Below the pieces are notes generated by a model. The model had not been told where the DNA came from and did not search any database. It saw only the letters and a program-made list of their open reading frames with translations. This document shows, in pieces, positions 27,357 through 35,217 of a stretch of DNA of 64,000 bases. The stretch is from assembly GCF_001044235.1 (NCBI RefSeq), contig NZ_JYNL01000023.1:251153-315152 (forward strand), read 5' to 3'. Made by a program: the position numbers and the translations under genes. Each line of letters begins with the position of its first letter. The stretch's first letter is position 1. Source of the DNA: Mycolicibacterium chlorophenolicum (GTDB taxonomy: Bacteria > Actinomycetota > Actinomycetes > Mycobacteriales > Mycobacteriaceae).

Positions 27357-27874
27357 CCGATCGCACACAGGACGTGCAGGCCGTCATCGAGAGCACGCTG
27401 GCCGAACACGATCTGCCGTTCACCCGCCACAAGGGCGCCGCAGGCGGCCTGCCGGGGCTGGTGGTCGCGCTCCCCGGCGAGCGGCGGCTCACCACCAACA
27501 CGATCCTCACCGTCGGCGAGCACTCGGTCCGCATCGAGGCGTTCGTCTGCCGCAAACCCGACGAGAACTTCGAGGGCGTCTACAAGTTCCTGCTCAAACG
27601 CAACCGCAGGCTCTACGGCGTCGCCTACACGCTCGACAACGTCGGGGACATCTACCTCGTCGGCCGGATGTCGCTGTCGTCGGTGAGCCCCGACGAGATC
27701 GACCGGGTGCTGGGCCAGGTGCTCGAGGCCGTCGACAACGACTTCAACACCTTGCTGGAGTTGGGGTTCCGCACCTCGATCCAGAAGGAGTGGGAGTGGC
27801 GTGTCTCGCGGGGTGAGTCGCTGAAGAACCTGAAGGCTTTCGAGCATCTGATCGAGGACCACGACAAGAACTGA
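27353..27874 (+). CDS. YbjN domain-containing protein (Rv0487-like)
   Basis: 173 aa. The YbjN/type III chaperone-like fold is suggested by [59 protein letters not shown] and by the C-terminal [16 protein letters not shown]. Function unknown; YbjN proteins act in stress and motility regulation in other bacteria. ATGA overlap with mshA implies translational coupling. The LysE-type Rv0488 that follows in M. tuberculosis is absent. Confidence 0.85.
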   Translation: MTDRTQDVQAVIESTLAEHDLPFTRHKGAAGGLPGLVVALPGERRLTTNTILTVGEHSVRIEAFVCRKPDENFEGVYKFLLKRNRRLYGVAYTLDNVGDIYLVGRMSLSSVSPDEIDRVLGQVLEAVDNDFNTLLELGFRTSIQKEWEWRVSRGESLKNLKAFEHLIEDHDKN

Positions 27875-27892
27875 GCGTGAGAGGATCGGCCC

Positions 27893-28645
27893 ATGGCAGA
27901 TACCGCGACGCTGATCCTCGTCCGCCACGGCGAGAGCGAATGGAACGCGCTGAACCTGTTCACCGGATGGGTCGACGTCGATCTGACCGACAAGGGCCGG
28001 GCTGAGGCCGCGCGGGCCGGCGAGATGATCAAAGAGCTCGACCGGCTCCCCGACGTGCTCTACACCTCGCTGCTGCGCCGCGCCATCACCACCGCCAACA
28101 TCGCGCTGGACAAGGCCGACCGGCACTGGATCCCGGTGCACCGCGACTGGCGTCTCAACGAGCGTCACTACGGTGCGCTGCAGGGGCTGGACAAGGCCGA
28201 GACGAAGGCCAAGTACGGCGACGAGCAGTTCATGGCGTGGCGGCGCAGCTACGACACCCCGCCGCCGCCGATCGAGCCGGGCAGCGAATACAGCCAGGAC
28301 ACCGACCCGCGCTACGCCGACATCCCCGGCGGCGCGCCGCTGACCGAATGCCTCAAGGACGTCGTCGAACGGTTCGTGCCGTACTTCACCGACGTGATCG
28401 TGCCCGACCTGCGTGCCGGCAAGACGGTGATGATCGCCGCGCACGGCAATTCGCTGCGGGCCCTGGTCAAGTACCTCGACGGGATGTCCGACGACGACGT
28501 GGTCGGGCTGAACATCCCGACGGGTATCCCGCTGCGCTACGACCTCGACGGCGACCTGAAGCCCACGGTCGTCGGCGGCACCTATCTGGACCCCGAGGCC
28601 GCGGCGGCGGGTGCGGCCGCGGTGGCCGCCCAGGGCGCCAAGTAG
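27893..28645 (+). CDS. gpmA: 2,3-bisphosphoglycerate-dependent phosphoglycerate mutase
   Basis: 250 aa. Interconverts 3- and 2-phosphoglycerate in glycolysis. The histidine phosphatase motif [10 protein letters not shown] (H11 is the phosphorylated histidine), [19 protein letters not shown] and the second catalytic His in [15 protein letters not shown] are present. 19 nt after the YbjN gene; AGAGGA precedes the ATG. Ortholog gpm1 (Rv0489). The Ala-rich C-terminus is usual. Confidence 0.97.
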   Translation: MADTATLILVRHGESEWNALNLFTGWVDVDLTDKGRAEAARAGEMIKELDRLPDVLYTSLLRRAITTANIALDKADRHWIPVHRDWRLNERHYGALQGLDKAETKAKYGDEQFMAWRRSYDTPPPPIEPGSEYSQDTDPRYADIPGGAPLTECLKDVVERFVPYFTDVIVPDLRAGKTVMIAAHGNSLRALVKYLDGMSDDDVVGLNIPTGIPLRYDLDGDLKPTVVGGTYLDPEAAAAGAAAVAAQGAK

Positions 28646-28784
28646 GGGTTCGCATCCCCGCCCGGCGAACAGTGGGTGAACAGCGCAGAACGCGGAACCG
28701 AACTTCCGTCTTTGTGTCTGTGACGTGTCCCGATTTGGCCGCACGCTGCTGGGATGACGTTCACCGAGTGCGTACGATTTTCGC
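28646..28784 (+). promoter_or_regulatory. senX3 promoter region with RegX3-like repeats
   Basis: -10 TACGAT (28773-28778) is separated by 6 nt from GTG 28785, predicting a leaderless senX3-regX3 mRNA. GGTGAAC (28675-28681) and its complement GTTCACC (28759-28765) lie upstream; the latter is next to the -10. They resemble the phosphate-box-like half-sites bound by RegX3, which autoregulates. GTTCGC (28648-28653) and GCGAAC (28665-28670) form a weak hairpin just after gpmA that may terminate it. Confidence 0.45.
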
Positions 28785-29969
28785 GTGAGTGTCGTATCGG
28801 CGCTGCTGCTCGCGGCGATCGTGGCACTGCTCGCGTTGTCGGCCGGTGTGGTGGTCGGCGTGAGGGCAGCACCGCGGCTGCGCGAGCGCCGTCAGCGCCG
28901 GATGGTGGAGCAGAACGGCATCACCGTTTCCCAGATGCTCGGCCACGCGGTCGCGCAGTCCCCGGTCGGAATCGTGGTCGTCGACACCCACCGTGACGTG
29001 GTCTACACGAACACCCGGGCCACCGAACTCGGACTGGTGCGCGACCGGTTGCTCGACGACCGCGCGTGGCAGGCCGCGCAACGAACGCTGACCAGCGGGC
29101 AGGACATCGAATTCGAACTGGTGCCGCGCAAGCGGGATCATCCGGGGCGCTCCGGGCTGTCGGTGCGCGGCCACGTGCGGCTGCTCACCGAGGACGACCG
29201 GCGGTTCGCGGTGGTCTACGTCGACGACCAGTCCGAACACGCGCGCATGGAGGCGACCCGGCGGGACTTCGTCGCCAACGTCAGCCACGAACTCAAGACG
29301 CCGGTGGGTGCGATGGGCGTGCTGGCCGAGGCGGTGCTCGCCTCGTCCGACGACCCGGAGACGGTGCGCCACTTCGCCGAGAAGATGGTCACCGAGTCAC
29401 ACCGGCTCGCCGACATGGTGGGCGAGCTGATCGAGCTGTCCCGGCTGCAGGGCGGCGAGCGGCTGCCCGACCTCGGTGCGGTCGACGTGGACACCGTGGT
29501 GGCCGAGGCGCTGTCGCGCCACAAGGTGGCCGCCGACAACGCCGACATCGAGATCACCACCGACGCGCCGACGGGCTTCCGGGTGCTCGGTGACGAGACA
29601 CTGCTGGTGACCGCGCTGGCGAACCTGGTGTCCAACGCAATTGCCTACTCTCCCAATGGATCTCCCGTGTCGATCAGCCGACGGCGACGTGGTGACAACA
29701 TCGAGATCGCGGTGACCGACCGCGGTATCGGCATCGCCCCCGTCGATCAGGAGCGTGTCTTCGAGCGCTTCTTCCGCGTCGACAAGGCACGGTCCCGGGC
29801 CACCGGCGGCACCGGGCTCGGGCTGGCGATCGTCAAGCACGTCGCCGCCAACCACAACGGCTCGATCCGGCTGTGGAGTCAGCCGGGCACGGGCTCCACC
29901 TTCACCCTGTCGATTCCCGCGTATCTGCGCGAGGACGACCCGAACGAGCACGACGACCGAGAGGACTAG
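28785..29969 (+). CDS. senX3: Sensor histidine kinase SenX3
   Basis: 394 aa. An N-terminal hydrophobic helix (about 3-24), a PAS-like sensor region (about 45-150), dimerisation domain with the phosphorylated histidine H168 in [12 protein letters not shown], and an HATPase domain with N box ([13 protein letters not shown]), G1 (VTDRGIGI), F and G2 ([13 protein letters not shown]). Phosphorylates RegX3 under phosphate limitation. Ends 7 nt before regX3, without the repeats found between these genes in M. tuberculosis. Confidence 0.96.
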   Translation: MSVVSALLLAAIVALLALSAGVVVGVRAAPRLRERRQRRMVEQNGITVSQMLGHAVAQSPVGIVVVDTHRDVVYTNTRATELGLVRDRLLDDRAWQAAQRTLTSGQDIEFELVPRKRDHPGRSGLSVRGHVRLLTEDDRRFAVVYVDDQSEHARMEATRRDFVANVSHELKTPVGAMGVLAEAVLASSDDPETVRHFAEKMVTESHRLADMVGELIELSRLQGGERLPDLGAVDVDTVVAEALSRHKVAADNADIEITTDAPTGFRVLGDETLLVTALANLVSNAIAYSPNGSPVSISRRRRGDNIEIAVTDRGIGIAPVDQERVFERFFRVDKARSRATGGTGLGLAIVKHVAANHNGSIRLWSQPGTGSTFTLSIPAYLREDDPNEHDDRED

Positions 29970-29976
29970 GACAGCG

Positions 29977-30663
29977 ATGACCAGTGTGCTGATCGTGGAG
30001 GACGAGGAGTCCTTGGCCGATCCCCTGGCCTTCCTCCTGCGCAAGGAGGGCTTCGAGGCCACGGTGGTGGCCGACGGCCCGTCGGCCCTGGCCGAGTTCG
30101 AGCGCGCGGGCGCCGACATCGTGCTGCTGGACCTCATGCTGCCCGGGATGAGCGGCACCGATGTGTGCAAGCAGCTGCGGGCCCGCTCGAGCGTGCCGGT
30201 GATCATGGTGACTGCGCGCGACAGTGAGATCGACAAGGTGGTCGGGCTGGAGCTCGGCGCCGACGACTACGTCACCAAGCCGTATTCGGCACGGGAGCTG
30301 ATCGCGCGCATCCGGGCGGTGCTGCGGCGAGGGGCCGACACCGACGATCAGGGCATCGCCGACGGCGTGCTCGAGGCCGGCCCGGTCCGCATGGACGTGG
30401 AGCGTCACGTCGTCAGCGTGAACGGCAGCCCGATCACGCTGCCGCTCAAGGAGTTCGATCTGCTCGAGTACCTGATGCGCAACAGTGGGCGGGTGCTGAC
30501 CCGCGGCCAGCTGATCGACCGGGTGTGGGGCGCCGACTACGTCGGGGACACCAAGACGCTCGACGTCCACGTGAAGCGACTGCGCAGCAAGATCGAAGCC
30601 GACCCCGCCAACCCGGTGCATCTGGTCACGGTGCGCGGGCTCGGGTACAAGCTCGAGGGCTGA
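29977..30663 (+). CDS. regX3: Response regulator RegX3
   Basis: 228 aa OmpR/PhoB-family regulator. Receiver domain with acidic pocket (VEDEE, 7-11), phospho-acceptor D52 (VLLDLMLPG), T/S and K switch residues (VTARD, TKPY); C-terminal winged helix (about 130-228) with TKTLDVHVKRLRSKIEADP and VRGLGYKLEG. Activates phosphate-starvation genes in mycobacteria. GAGGACTAGGACAGCG lies before the ATG. The surface polysaccharide cluster starts 493 nt downstream. Confidence 0.97.
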   Translation: MTSVLIVEDEESLADPLAFLLRKEGFEATVVADGPSALAEFERAGADIVLLDLMLPGMSGTDVCKQLRARSSVPVIMVTARDSEIDKVVGLELGADDYVTKPYSARELIARIRAVLRRGADTDDQGIADGVLEAGPVRMDVERHVVSVNGSPITLPLKEFDLLEYLMRNSGRVLTRGQLIDRVWGADYVGDTKTLDVHVKRLRSKIEADPANPVHLVTVRGLGYKLEG

Positions 30664-30767
30664 CACTCTTCCGCTAGGCGGGGGCTGAAATCGTCCCTAT
30701 TTCGTCACAGAGTTTGCCTGTTGTTAACAGGCGATCACAATTCCCAACACGCCCAGTGATCAATGGC

Positions 30768-30783
30768 TGTGACTTTGGTCACA
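30768..30783. promoter_or_regulatory. Perfect CRP/GlxR-type binding site
   Basis: TGTGACTTTGGTCACA matches the consensus TGTGA-N6-TCACA of cAMP-binding CRP proteins in mycobacteria (Rv3676 family) and of GlxR at every specified base. Centre at 30775.5. The flanking 12-nt repeats are centred 42 bp upstream and 21 bp downstream, four and two helical turns, and each ends with the half-site TCACA. Confidence 0.65.
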
Positions 30784-31005
30784 ATCCGCTCAGGCGATCA
30801 CACGAGATTTTATTCGCTAACTCTGCATCTGCGGGAGCAGAATTGCATGGGTGACGCCGTGCTCGGCCAGCTGGCCGTGTGACAGAAACGTCGATTGAAG
30901 TGCAGAAAATCTCCTCTGACGGACCCGCAGAATCCTCCCAGGTGAGGCCGCCGGTATCGGTTAGCTGAAGCGGCAAATCTTTGCTTCGCTAGCCCTGGAG
31001 GCCGG

Positions 31006-31014
31006 TGATAACGT
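31006..31014 (+). promoter_or_regulatory. Extended -10 promoter candidate for the polysaccharide operon
   Basis: TGATAACGT fits the extended -10 pattern TGN-TANNNT (-10 TAACGT at 31009-31014). Transcription would start around 31021, giving a leader of about 135 nt. GGAG (31145-31148) is the Shine-Dalgarno for the first glycosyltransferase. Confidence 0.4.
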
Positions 31015-31155
31015 CTGGCCTTGACGTCCCCGCGAGCCGGAAGCGCAGAGACAGCGAATGCACGACTGTTTGCGCGCGAACGGCATCCGGGGTGTGGGCG
31101 AGCGGATCGACACCACGGGGAGCGTCACGATCCCGAACAGAAACGGAGCCACACG

Positions 31156-31977
31156 GTGACTGACCTGGTAGCCCAGAACGGACACGACACCACCGCAGCG
31201 CGCAGGGCCGGCCTGCTCAGCAGCGGCCACGCCTCGATCGCCGGCCGCCGACCCGCCGGCCCGTCGACGATGACGGTCAGCCTCGTCATCCCGGTGCGCA
31301 ACGAGGCGCGCAACATCGCCTGGGTGCTGGAGCAGATCAGCGACGACGTCGACGAGATCGTGCTCGTGGACGGCAACTCGACGGACGCCACTGTGATCAC
31401 CGCGCGCAGCTACCGGCCCGACATCCGGGTGGTCGCCCAGCAGGGCACCGGCAAGGGCGACGCGCTGCGCGCCGGGTTCCACGCCGCGACCGGCGACGTC
31501 ATCGTGATGATGGACGCCGACGGCAGCATGGCCCCGCAGGAGATCCGGCACTTCCTGCATTTCCTGTCCCACGGCTACGACTTCGTCAAGGGCTCCCGGT
31601 TCATCGCCGGCGGCGGGTCCTCGGACATCACACCGTTCCGCCGGCTGGGCAACAAGTTCCTACTGGCGGTGTTCAACTCCGCCTTCGACGCCGACCTGAC
31701 CGACCTGTGCTACGGGTTCTGCGCGTTCCACCGCCGCTACCTCGAGGTGATGGCTCTGCAGGCGACCGGATTCGAGATCGAGGCGGAGATGACTGTCCGC
31801 GCGATGCAGGCCGGCCTTCGAGTCGCTGAGGTGCCGAGCATGGAGATGCCACGCCGCCACGGCAAGTCAAACCTTCGTGCCGTGCGCGACGGAATCCGGG
31901 TGTTGCGCACCGTGTTACGCGATCACCGCTCCGGAGTCTCGGGCCGCGTGGTGCAGGCACTGGCCGCCGACAAGTAA
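31156..31977 (+). CDS. Family 2 glycosyltransferase, DPM/DPG-synthase-like
   Basis: 273 aa from GTG 31156, preceded by GGAG at good spacing. GT-A fold: VSLVIPVRNEARNIAWVLEQIS, EIVLVDGNSTDATV, and the metal/nucleotide motif MMDADGSM (D120, D122). The C-terminal EVPSMEMPRRHGKSNLRAVRDG is typical of polyprenyl-phosphate mannose/glucose synthase-like enzymes, without the C-terminal membrane helices. First gene of the cluster; it may make a lipid-linked sugar donor or start the repeat unit. Donor and acceptor unknown. Confidence 0.88.
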   Translation: MTDLVAQNGHDTTAARRAGLLSSGHASIAGRRPAGPSTMTVSLVIPVRNEARNIAWVLEQISDDVDEIVLVDGNSTDATVITARSYRPDIRVVAQQGTGKGDALRAGFHAATGDVIVMMDADGSMAPQEIRHFLHFLSHGYDFVKGSRFIAGGGSSDITPFRRLGNKFLLAVFNSAFDADLTDLCYGFCAFHRRYLEVMALQATGFEIEAEMTVRAMQAGLRVAEVPSMEMPRRHGKSNLRAVRDGIRVLRTVLRDHRSGVSGRVVQALAADK

Positions 31978-32007
31978 CCGACGACATCAACCGGGGGGGT
32001 TGACGAC

Positions 32008-32961
32008 ATGGCCACGATCACTTCACGTCCCGTAGCGGCGCCGGCGTCTCGCGAGCGCACGGCTCGCCCAGCGGTGTCCATCTGCATCCCGGCCTATCAG
32101 GCGCGCCGCCATCTGCGCGCCACTCTGGACAGTGTCCTGGCTCAGGACAGCAGCGACTTCGAGGTCGTGGTCATCGACAACAACAGCTCCGACGGCACCG
32201 GGCAGATCCTCGAGGGTGTCGCCGATCCGCGGGTTCGGGTGCTGCGCAACGCCGAAACCGTGCCGATGATGGACAACTTCAACATCGCGGTGCGCCACAG
32301 CCGGGGTCGCTACGTCAAGGTGGTGTGCGCCGACGACACGTTGACCCCCGACTGTGTGCGCGTGCAGGCGGCGGTGCTCGACGCGATGCCGACGGTGAGC
32401 CTGGTGTCGGCGCGCACCGACTTCATCGACGACGGCGGCGAGATGATGCGGCCCGACCGCGGGCTGCCCGGCATCGTCGGGCTGCAGCCGGCCGATCACG
32501 TGGTGCGGCGCATCGTCCGCAGCGGCACCAATCCGATCGGCCCTCCGGTCGCGGCGATGTTCCGGCGCGCCGACTTCGACCGCTGCGGCGGGTTCCACCC
32601 CGTCACCTCGTTCCTCAGCGAGCTCGACCTGTGGGTGCGGCTGCTCAACCGGGGCGAGTTCTTCGGCGTCCCCACCACGCTCGCCGCGTTCCGGATCGCG
32701 AGCGGGTCGACGACGGCGTTGACGTCGGCGCGGTCGCAGCTGCGCCAGCAGCTCGGGTTCAGCGGCCGGCTGGCCGACGACGTGCGCTGGAACATCACCA
32801 CCGCCGACGTGCTGTACGGCCGGTTGCGCTCTTACGACATGCAGTTGCGCCGGACCGGCCTGTACGCGTTGAGCAATCTTCGTAACCGCCGCCGGTGCGC
32901 GGCGGCCCGCACAGCAGGAGAGGAGCCGGACAGCGATGCCGGTGCCCCAGACCGTTCATAA
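32008..32961 (+). CDS. Family 2 glycosyltransferase
   Basis: 317 aa GT-A. VSICIPAYQARRHLRATLDSVLAQ, VVVIDNNSSDGT, KVVCADDTLTPDCV (metal-binding Asp pair) and the acceptor-side block FHPVTSFLSELDLWVRLLNRGEF. The enzyme is soluble or peripheral. A 26-nt overlap with the next gene shows tight coupling. Donor sugar unknown. Confidence 0.88.
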   Translation: MATITSRPVAAPASRERTARPAVSICIPAYQARRHLRATLDSVLAQDSSDFEVVVIDNNSSDGTGQILEGVADPRVRVLRNAETVPMMDNFNIAVRHSRGRYVKVVCADDTLTPDCVRVQAAVLDAMPTVSLVSARTDFIDDGGEMMRPDRGLPGIVGLQPADHVVRRIVRSGTNPIGPPVAAMFRRADFDRCGGFHPVTSFLSELDLWVRLLNRGEFFGVPTTLAAFRIASGSTTALTSARSQLRQQLGFSGRLADDVRWNITTADVLYGRLRSYDMQLRRTGLYALSNLRNRRRCAAARTAGEEPDSDAGAPDRS

Positions 32962-33934
32962 CTGCCGGGTGCTGCCGTACCTGGATCCCGCGGACCGCCG
33001 TCCCGTCGAGAGCCTGTCGGTGGTCGTCTGCTCCTACACCGCCGACCGCTGGGACGGCCTCTGCCGGTCGGTGGACTCGGTGCTCGCCGACGACGCGCCC
33101 GCTCTGCAGGTCGTGATCGTCATCGACCACAACGACGAGCTGTTCGCCCGCGCTGCAGCGCGATTCGCCGACGACCCGCGAATCATGCTGCGCCGCAACA
33201 CCGGTCCGCGGGGCCTGTCGGGTGCCCGCAACACCGGGGTGGAGGCGGCCGACGGCGAGGTGGTGGCGTTCCTCGACGACGACGCTGCGGTGCAGCCGGG
33301 GTGGAGCCGTGCGCTGCTGAGCCATTACGAGGATCCTCGCGTGGTCGGGGTCGGCGGCCATGCCGCACCGGTCTGGCCGCAGGGCCGGCCCCGGTGGATG
33401 CCGGCCGAGTTCGACTGGGTGGTGGGCTGCAGCTACGTCGGTCAACCCGACCGGGTGGCGCTCGTCCGGAACCCGTTGGGCTGCAACATGTCCCTGCGTC
33501 GATCGGTGTTCACGCACCTCGGCGGCTTCCGGTCCGAGGTCGGACGGGTCGGGTCGGTGCCGGTCGGCGGTGAGGAGACGGAGTTGTTCCTGCGACTGCG
33601 TGCTCGCCGTCCCTCGGATCGGGTGCTGCTCGATCCCGCCGCCGCCGTGCGGCACTGGGTCAGCCCGGACCGGGCGACGCCCCGCTATTTCCTGAGCCGC
33701 TGCTACCACGAGGGCCTGTCCAAAGCTGTGGTCACGCGACTGGCCGCGGCACCGGGATCGCTCGACAGCGAGCAGAGCTACGCCACCCGGGTGCTGCCGC
33801 GCGCGGTGGCGCGGGAGGCGGTGTCGCCGCGGCGCGGCGGACGGCGTCGCGCCGCGATGATGGTGCTGGGCCTCGGTGCCACCACCGCCGGCTACGTGCG
33901 TGGCGCGTTGGCCCGTCGGAGCGGGTGGGCATGA
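32936..33934 (+). CDS. Family 2 glycosyltransferase
   Basis: 332 aa GT-A. SLSVVVCSYTADRWDGLCRSVDSVLADD, ARNTGVEAADGEVVAFLDDDAAVQPGW (DDD metal motif), and GEETELFLRLRARRPSDRVLLDPAAAVRHWVSPDR, the ED-type catalytic/acceptor block of rhamnosyl- or galactosyltransferase-like families. GGAGAGGAG lies upstream of the ATG inside the previous gene. The Ala/Arg-rich C-terminus may be membrane associated. Overlaps the next start by ATGA. Confidence 0.87.
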   Translation: MPVPQTVHNCRVLPYLDPADRRPVESLSVVVCSYTADRWDGLCRSVDSVLADDAPALQVVIVIDHNDELFARAAARFADDPRIMLRRNTGPRGLSGARNTGVEAADGEVVAFLDDDAAVQPGWSRALLSHYEDPRVVGVGGHAAPVWPQGRPRWMPAEFDWVVGCSYVGQPDRVALVRNPLGCNMSLRRSVFTHLGGFRSEVGRVGSVPVGGEETELFLRLRARRPSDRVLLDPAAAVRHWVSPDRATPRYFLSRCYHEGLSKAVVTRLAAAPGSLDSEQSYATRVLPRAVAREAVSPRRGGRRRAAMMVLGLGATTAGYVRGALARRSGWA

Positions 33935-35217
33935 CCGACCTGACCCTCCCCGAGACCACGATCCGCCCGGTGCTGCCCGCCGCCGCCCCGCCGGCGTGGG
34001 ACGGCGCCACCTGGATCGGTGAGATCTGGACCGATGCCCTCGACCTGGGGTGCGCTGCCGCCCGGTTGGAGCACGCCGCAGGCTTCGCGCGCGCCCGACT
34101 GCTGGTCCGCACCGACGCCGGGCCGCTGGGATTCGTCGACCTCGACATCACCGACGGCGCCGTCGACGTGCGCCGGCTGCGCGCACTGGCAGCCCGGTTT
34201 CCCGCGCCCGCCCCGGTTCCGATCTCGTCGACGCCGGCGATCAGCGTCGTGATCTGCACCCGTGATCGCGTGTCGATGCTGCAGACCGCACTCGACTCGG
34301 TGCGGGCGGTGAACTACCCCGACGTCGAGATCATCGTCGTCGACAACGCCGCCGCCACCGACGCCACGCGACGGTACGTCGAGGCACTCGCCGACCCCCG
34401 CGTCCGGGTGATCGACGAGCCGCGGCCCGGGCTCTCGCGCGCCCGCAACACCGGCCTGCTGGCCGCCACCGGGGACGTGGTCGCGTTCACCGACGACGAC
34501 GTGGTGGTCGACCGTCACTGGCTGGCTGCGATCGCACGGGGCTTCGCCCGGGGCGAGTCGGTCACCTGCGTGTCCGGGCTGGTGCCCGCGGCCGAACTCC
34601 GCACGCCCGCCCAGGCGTACTTCGACGCCCGGGTCGGCTGGTCGGCCTGCCTGCGGACGCGGGTGTTCGCGTGGGGCGCCCCGCCGTCGGACATCCCGCT
34701 GTTCCCGTTCGCGGTCGGCCACTACGGCACCGGCGCCAACTTCGCCGTCGACCGCGCCGCGGTGCTGCGCCTCGGCGGGTTCGACGAGGCGCTCGGCGCC
34801 GGATCGCCCACCGGCGGCGGGGAGGACCTCGACATGTTCTTCCGGCTGCTGCGGGCCGGCGGAACGCTGGTGTACGACCCGGCCTCGGTGGTGTGGCACC
34901 GGCACCGGGCCAGCAGTGAAGGACTCGCCGCCCAGAGCCGCACCTACGGCGTGGGATTGGGCGCGTGGATCGCGAAGATCGCCTGCGATCGCGCGACGGC
35001 CCCGCAGGCGTTCTCGACGGCGCTCCTGCGGGCACCCGAGTTCCTCAAGTACCTCTCCTACTCGGCGTCCACGGCACAGCCCGCCGAGGAGCTCGTGCAC
35101 CTGCTGCCCGAGGGGTTGACCACCCCGGCGTGGCGCTCGGTGCTCGCCGGCTTCCGCGCGTACCGGGCGGCGCTGCGCGAGGGACGCGACCCCCTGCCGT
35201 TGGCGGTGCCCGCATGA
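33931..35217 (+). CDS. Family 2 glycosyltransferase with N-terminal extension
   Basis: 428 aa from ATG 33931 (ATGA overlap; GTG 33925 is an alternative). About 105 residues of unassigned N-terminal domain precede the GT-A core: AISVVICTRDRVSMLQTALDSV, IIVVDNAAATDAT, RARNTGLLAATGDVVAFTDDDVVVDRHW, and GGGEDLDMFFRLLRAGGTLVYDP. The N-terminal module (WDGATWIGEIWTDALDLG) has no fold I recognise and may bind the acceptor. Coupled to the flippase fusion gene downstream. Confidence 0.86.
   Translation: MTDLTLPETTIRPVLPAAAPPAWDGATWIGEIWTDALDLGCAAARLEHAAGFARARLLVRTDAGPLGFVDLDITDGAVDVRRLRALAARFPAPAPVPISSTPAISVVICTRDRVSMLQTALDSVRAVNYPDVEIIVVDNAAATDATRRYVEALADPRVRVIDEPRPGLSRARNTGLLAATGDVVAFTDDDVVVDRHWLAAIARGFARGESVTCVSGLVPAAELRTPAQAYFDARVGWSACLRTRVFAWGAPPSDIPLFPFAVGHYGTGANFAVDRAAVLRLGGFDEALGAGSPTGGGEDLDMFFRLLRAGGTLVYDPASVVWHRHRASSEGLAAQSRTYGVGLGAWIAKIACDRATAPQAFSTALLRAPEFLKYLSYSASTAQPAEELVHLLPEGLTTPAWRSVLAGFRAYRAALREGRDPLPLAVPA

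Larger units (their letters stand above)
30664..31155. other. Long intergenic region before the polysaccharide cluster
   Basis: 492 nt with no convincing coding frame; noticeably more AT-rich than its surroundings. It holds several palindromes: CCTGTT-gtt-AACAGG (30717-30731), the CRP-type site (30768-30783), CGGCCAGCTGGCCG (30864-30877) and GCAAA-tc-TTTGC (30973-30984). A 12-nt direct repeat CAGGCGATCACA occurs at 30728-30739 and 30791-30802, exactly 63 bp apart, flanking the CRP-type site. An extended -10 is at 31006. The density of sites suggests heavy regulation of the downstream operon. Confidence 0.6.
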
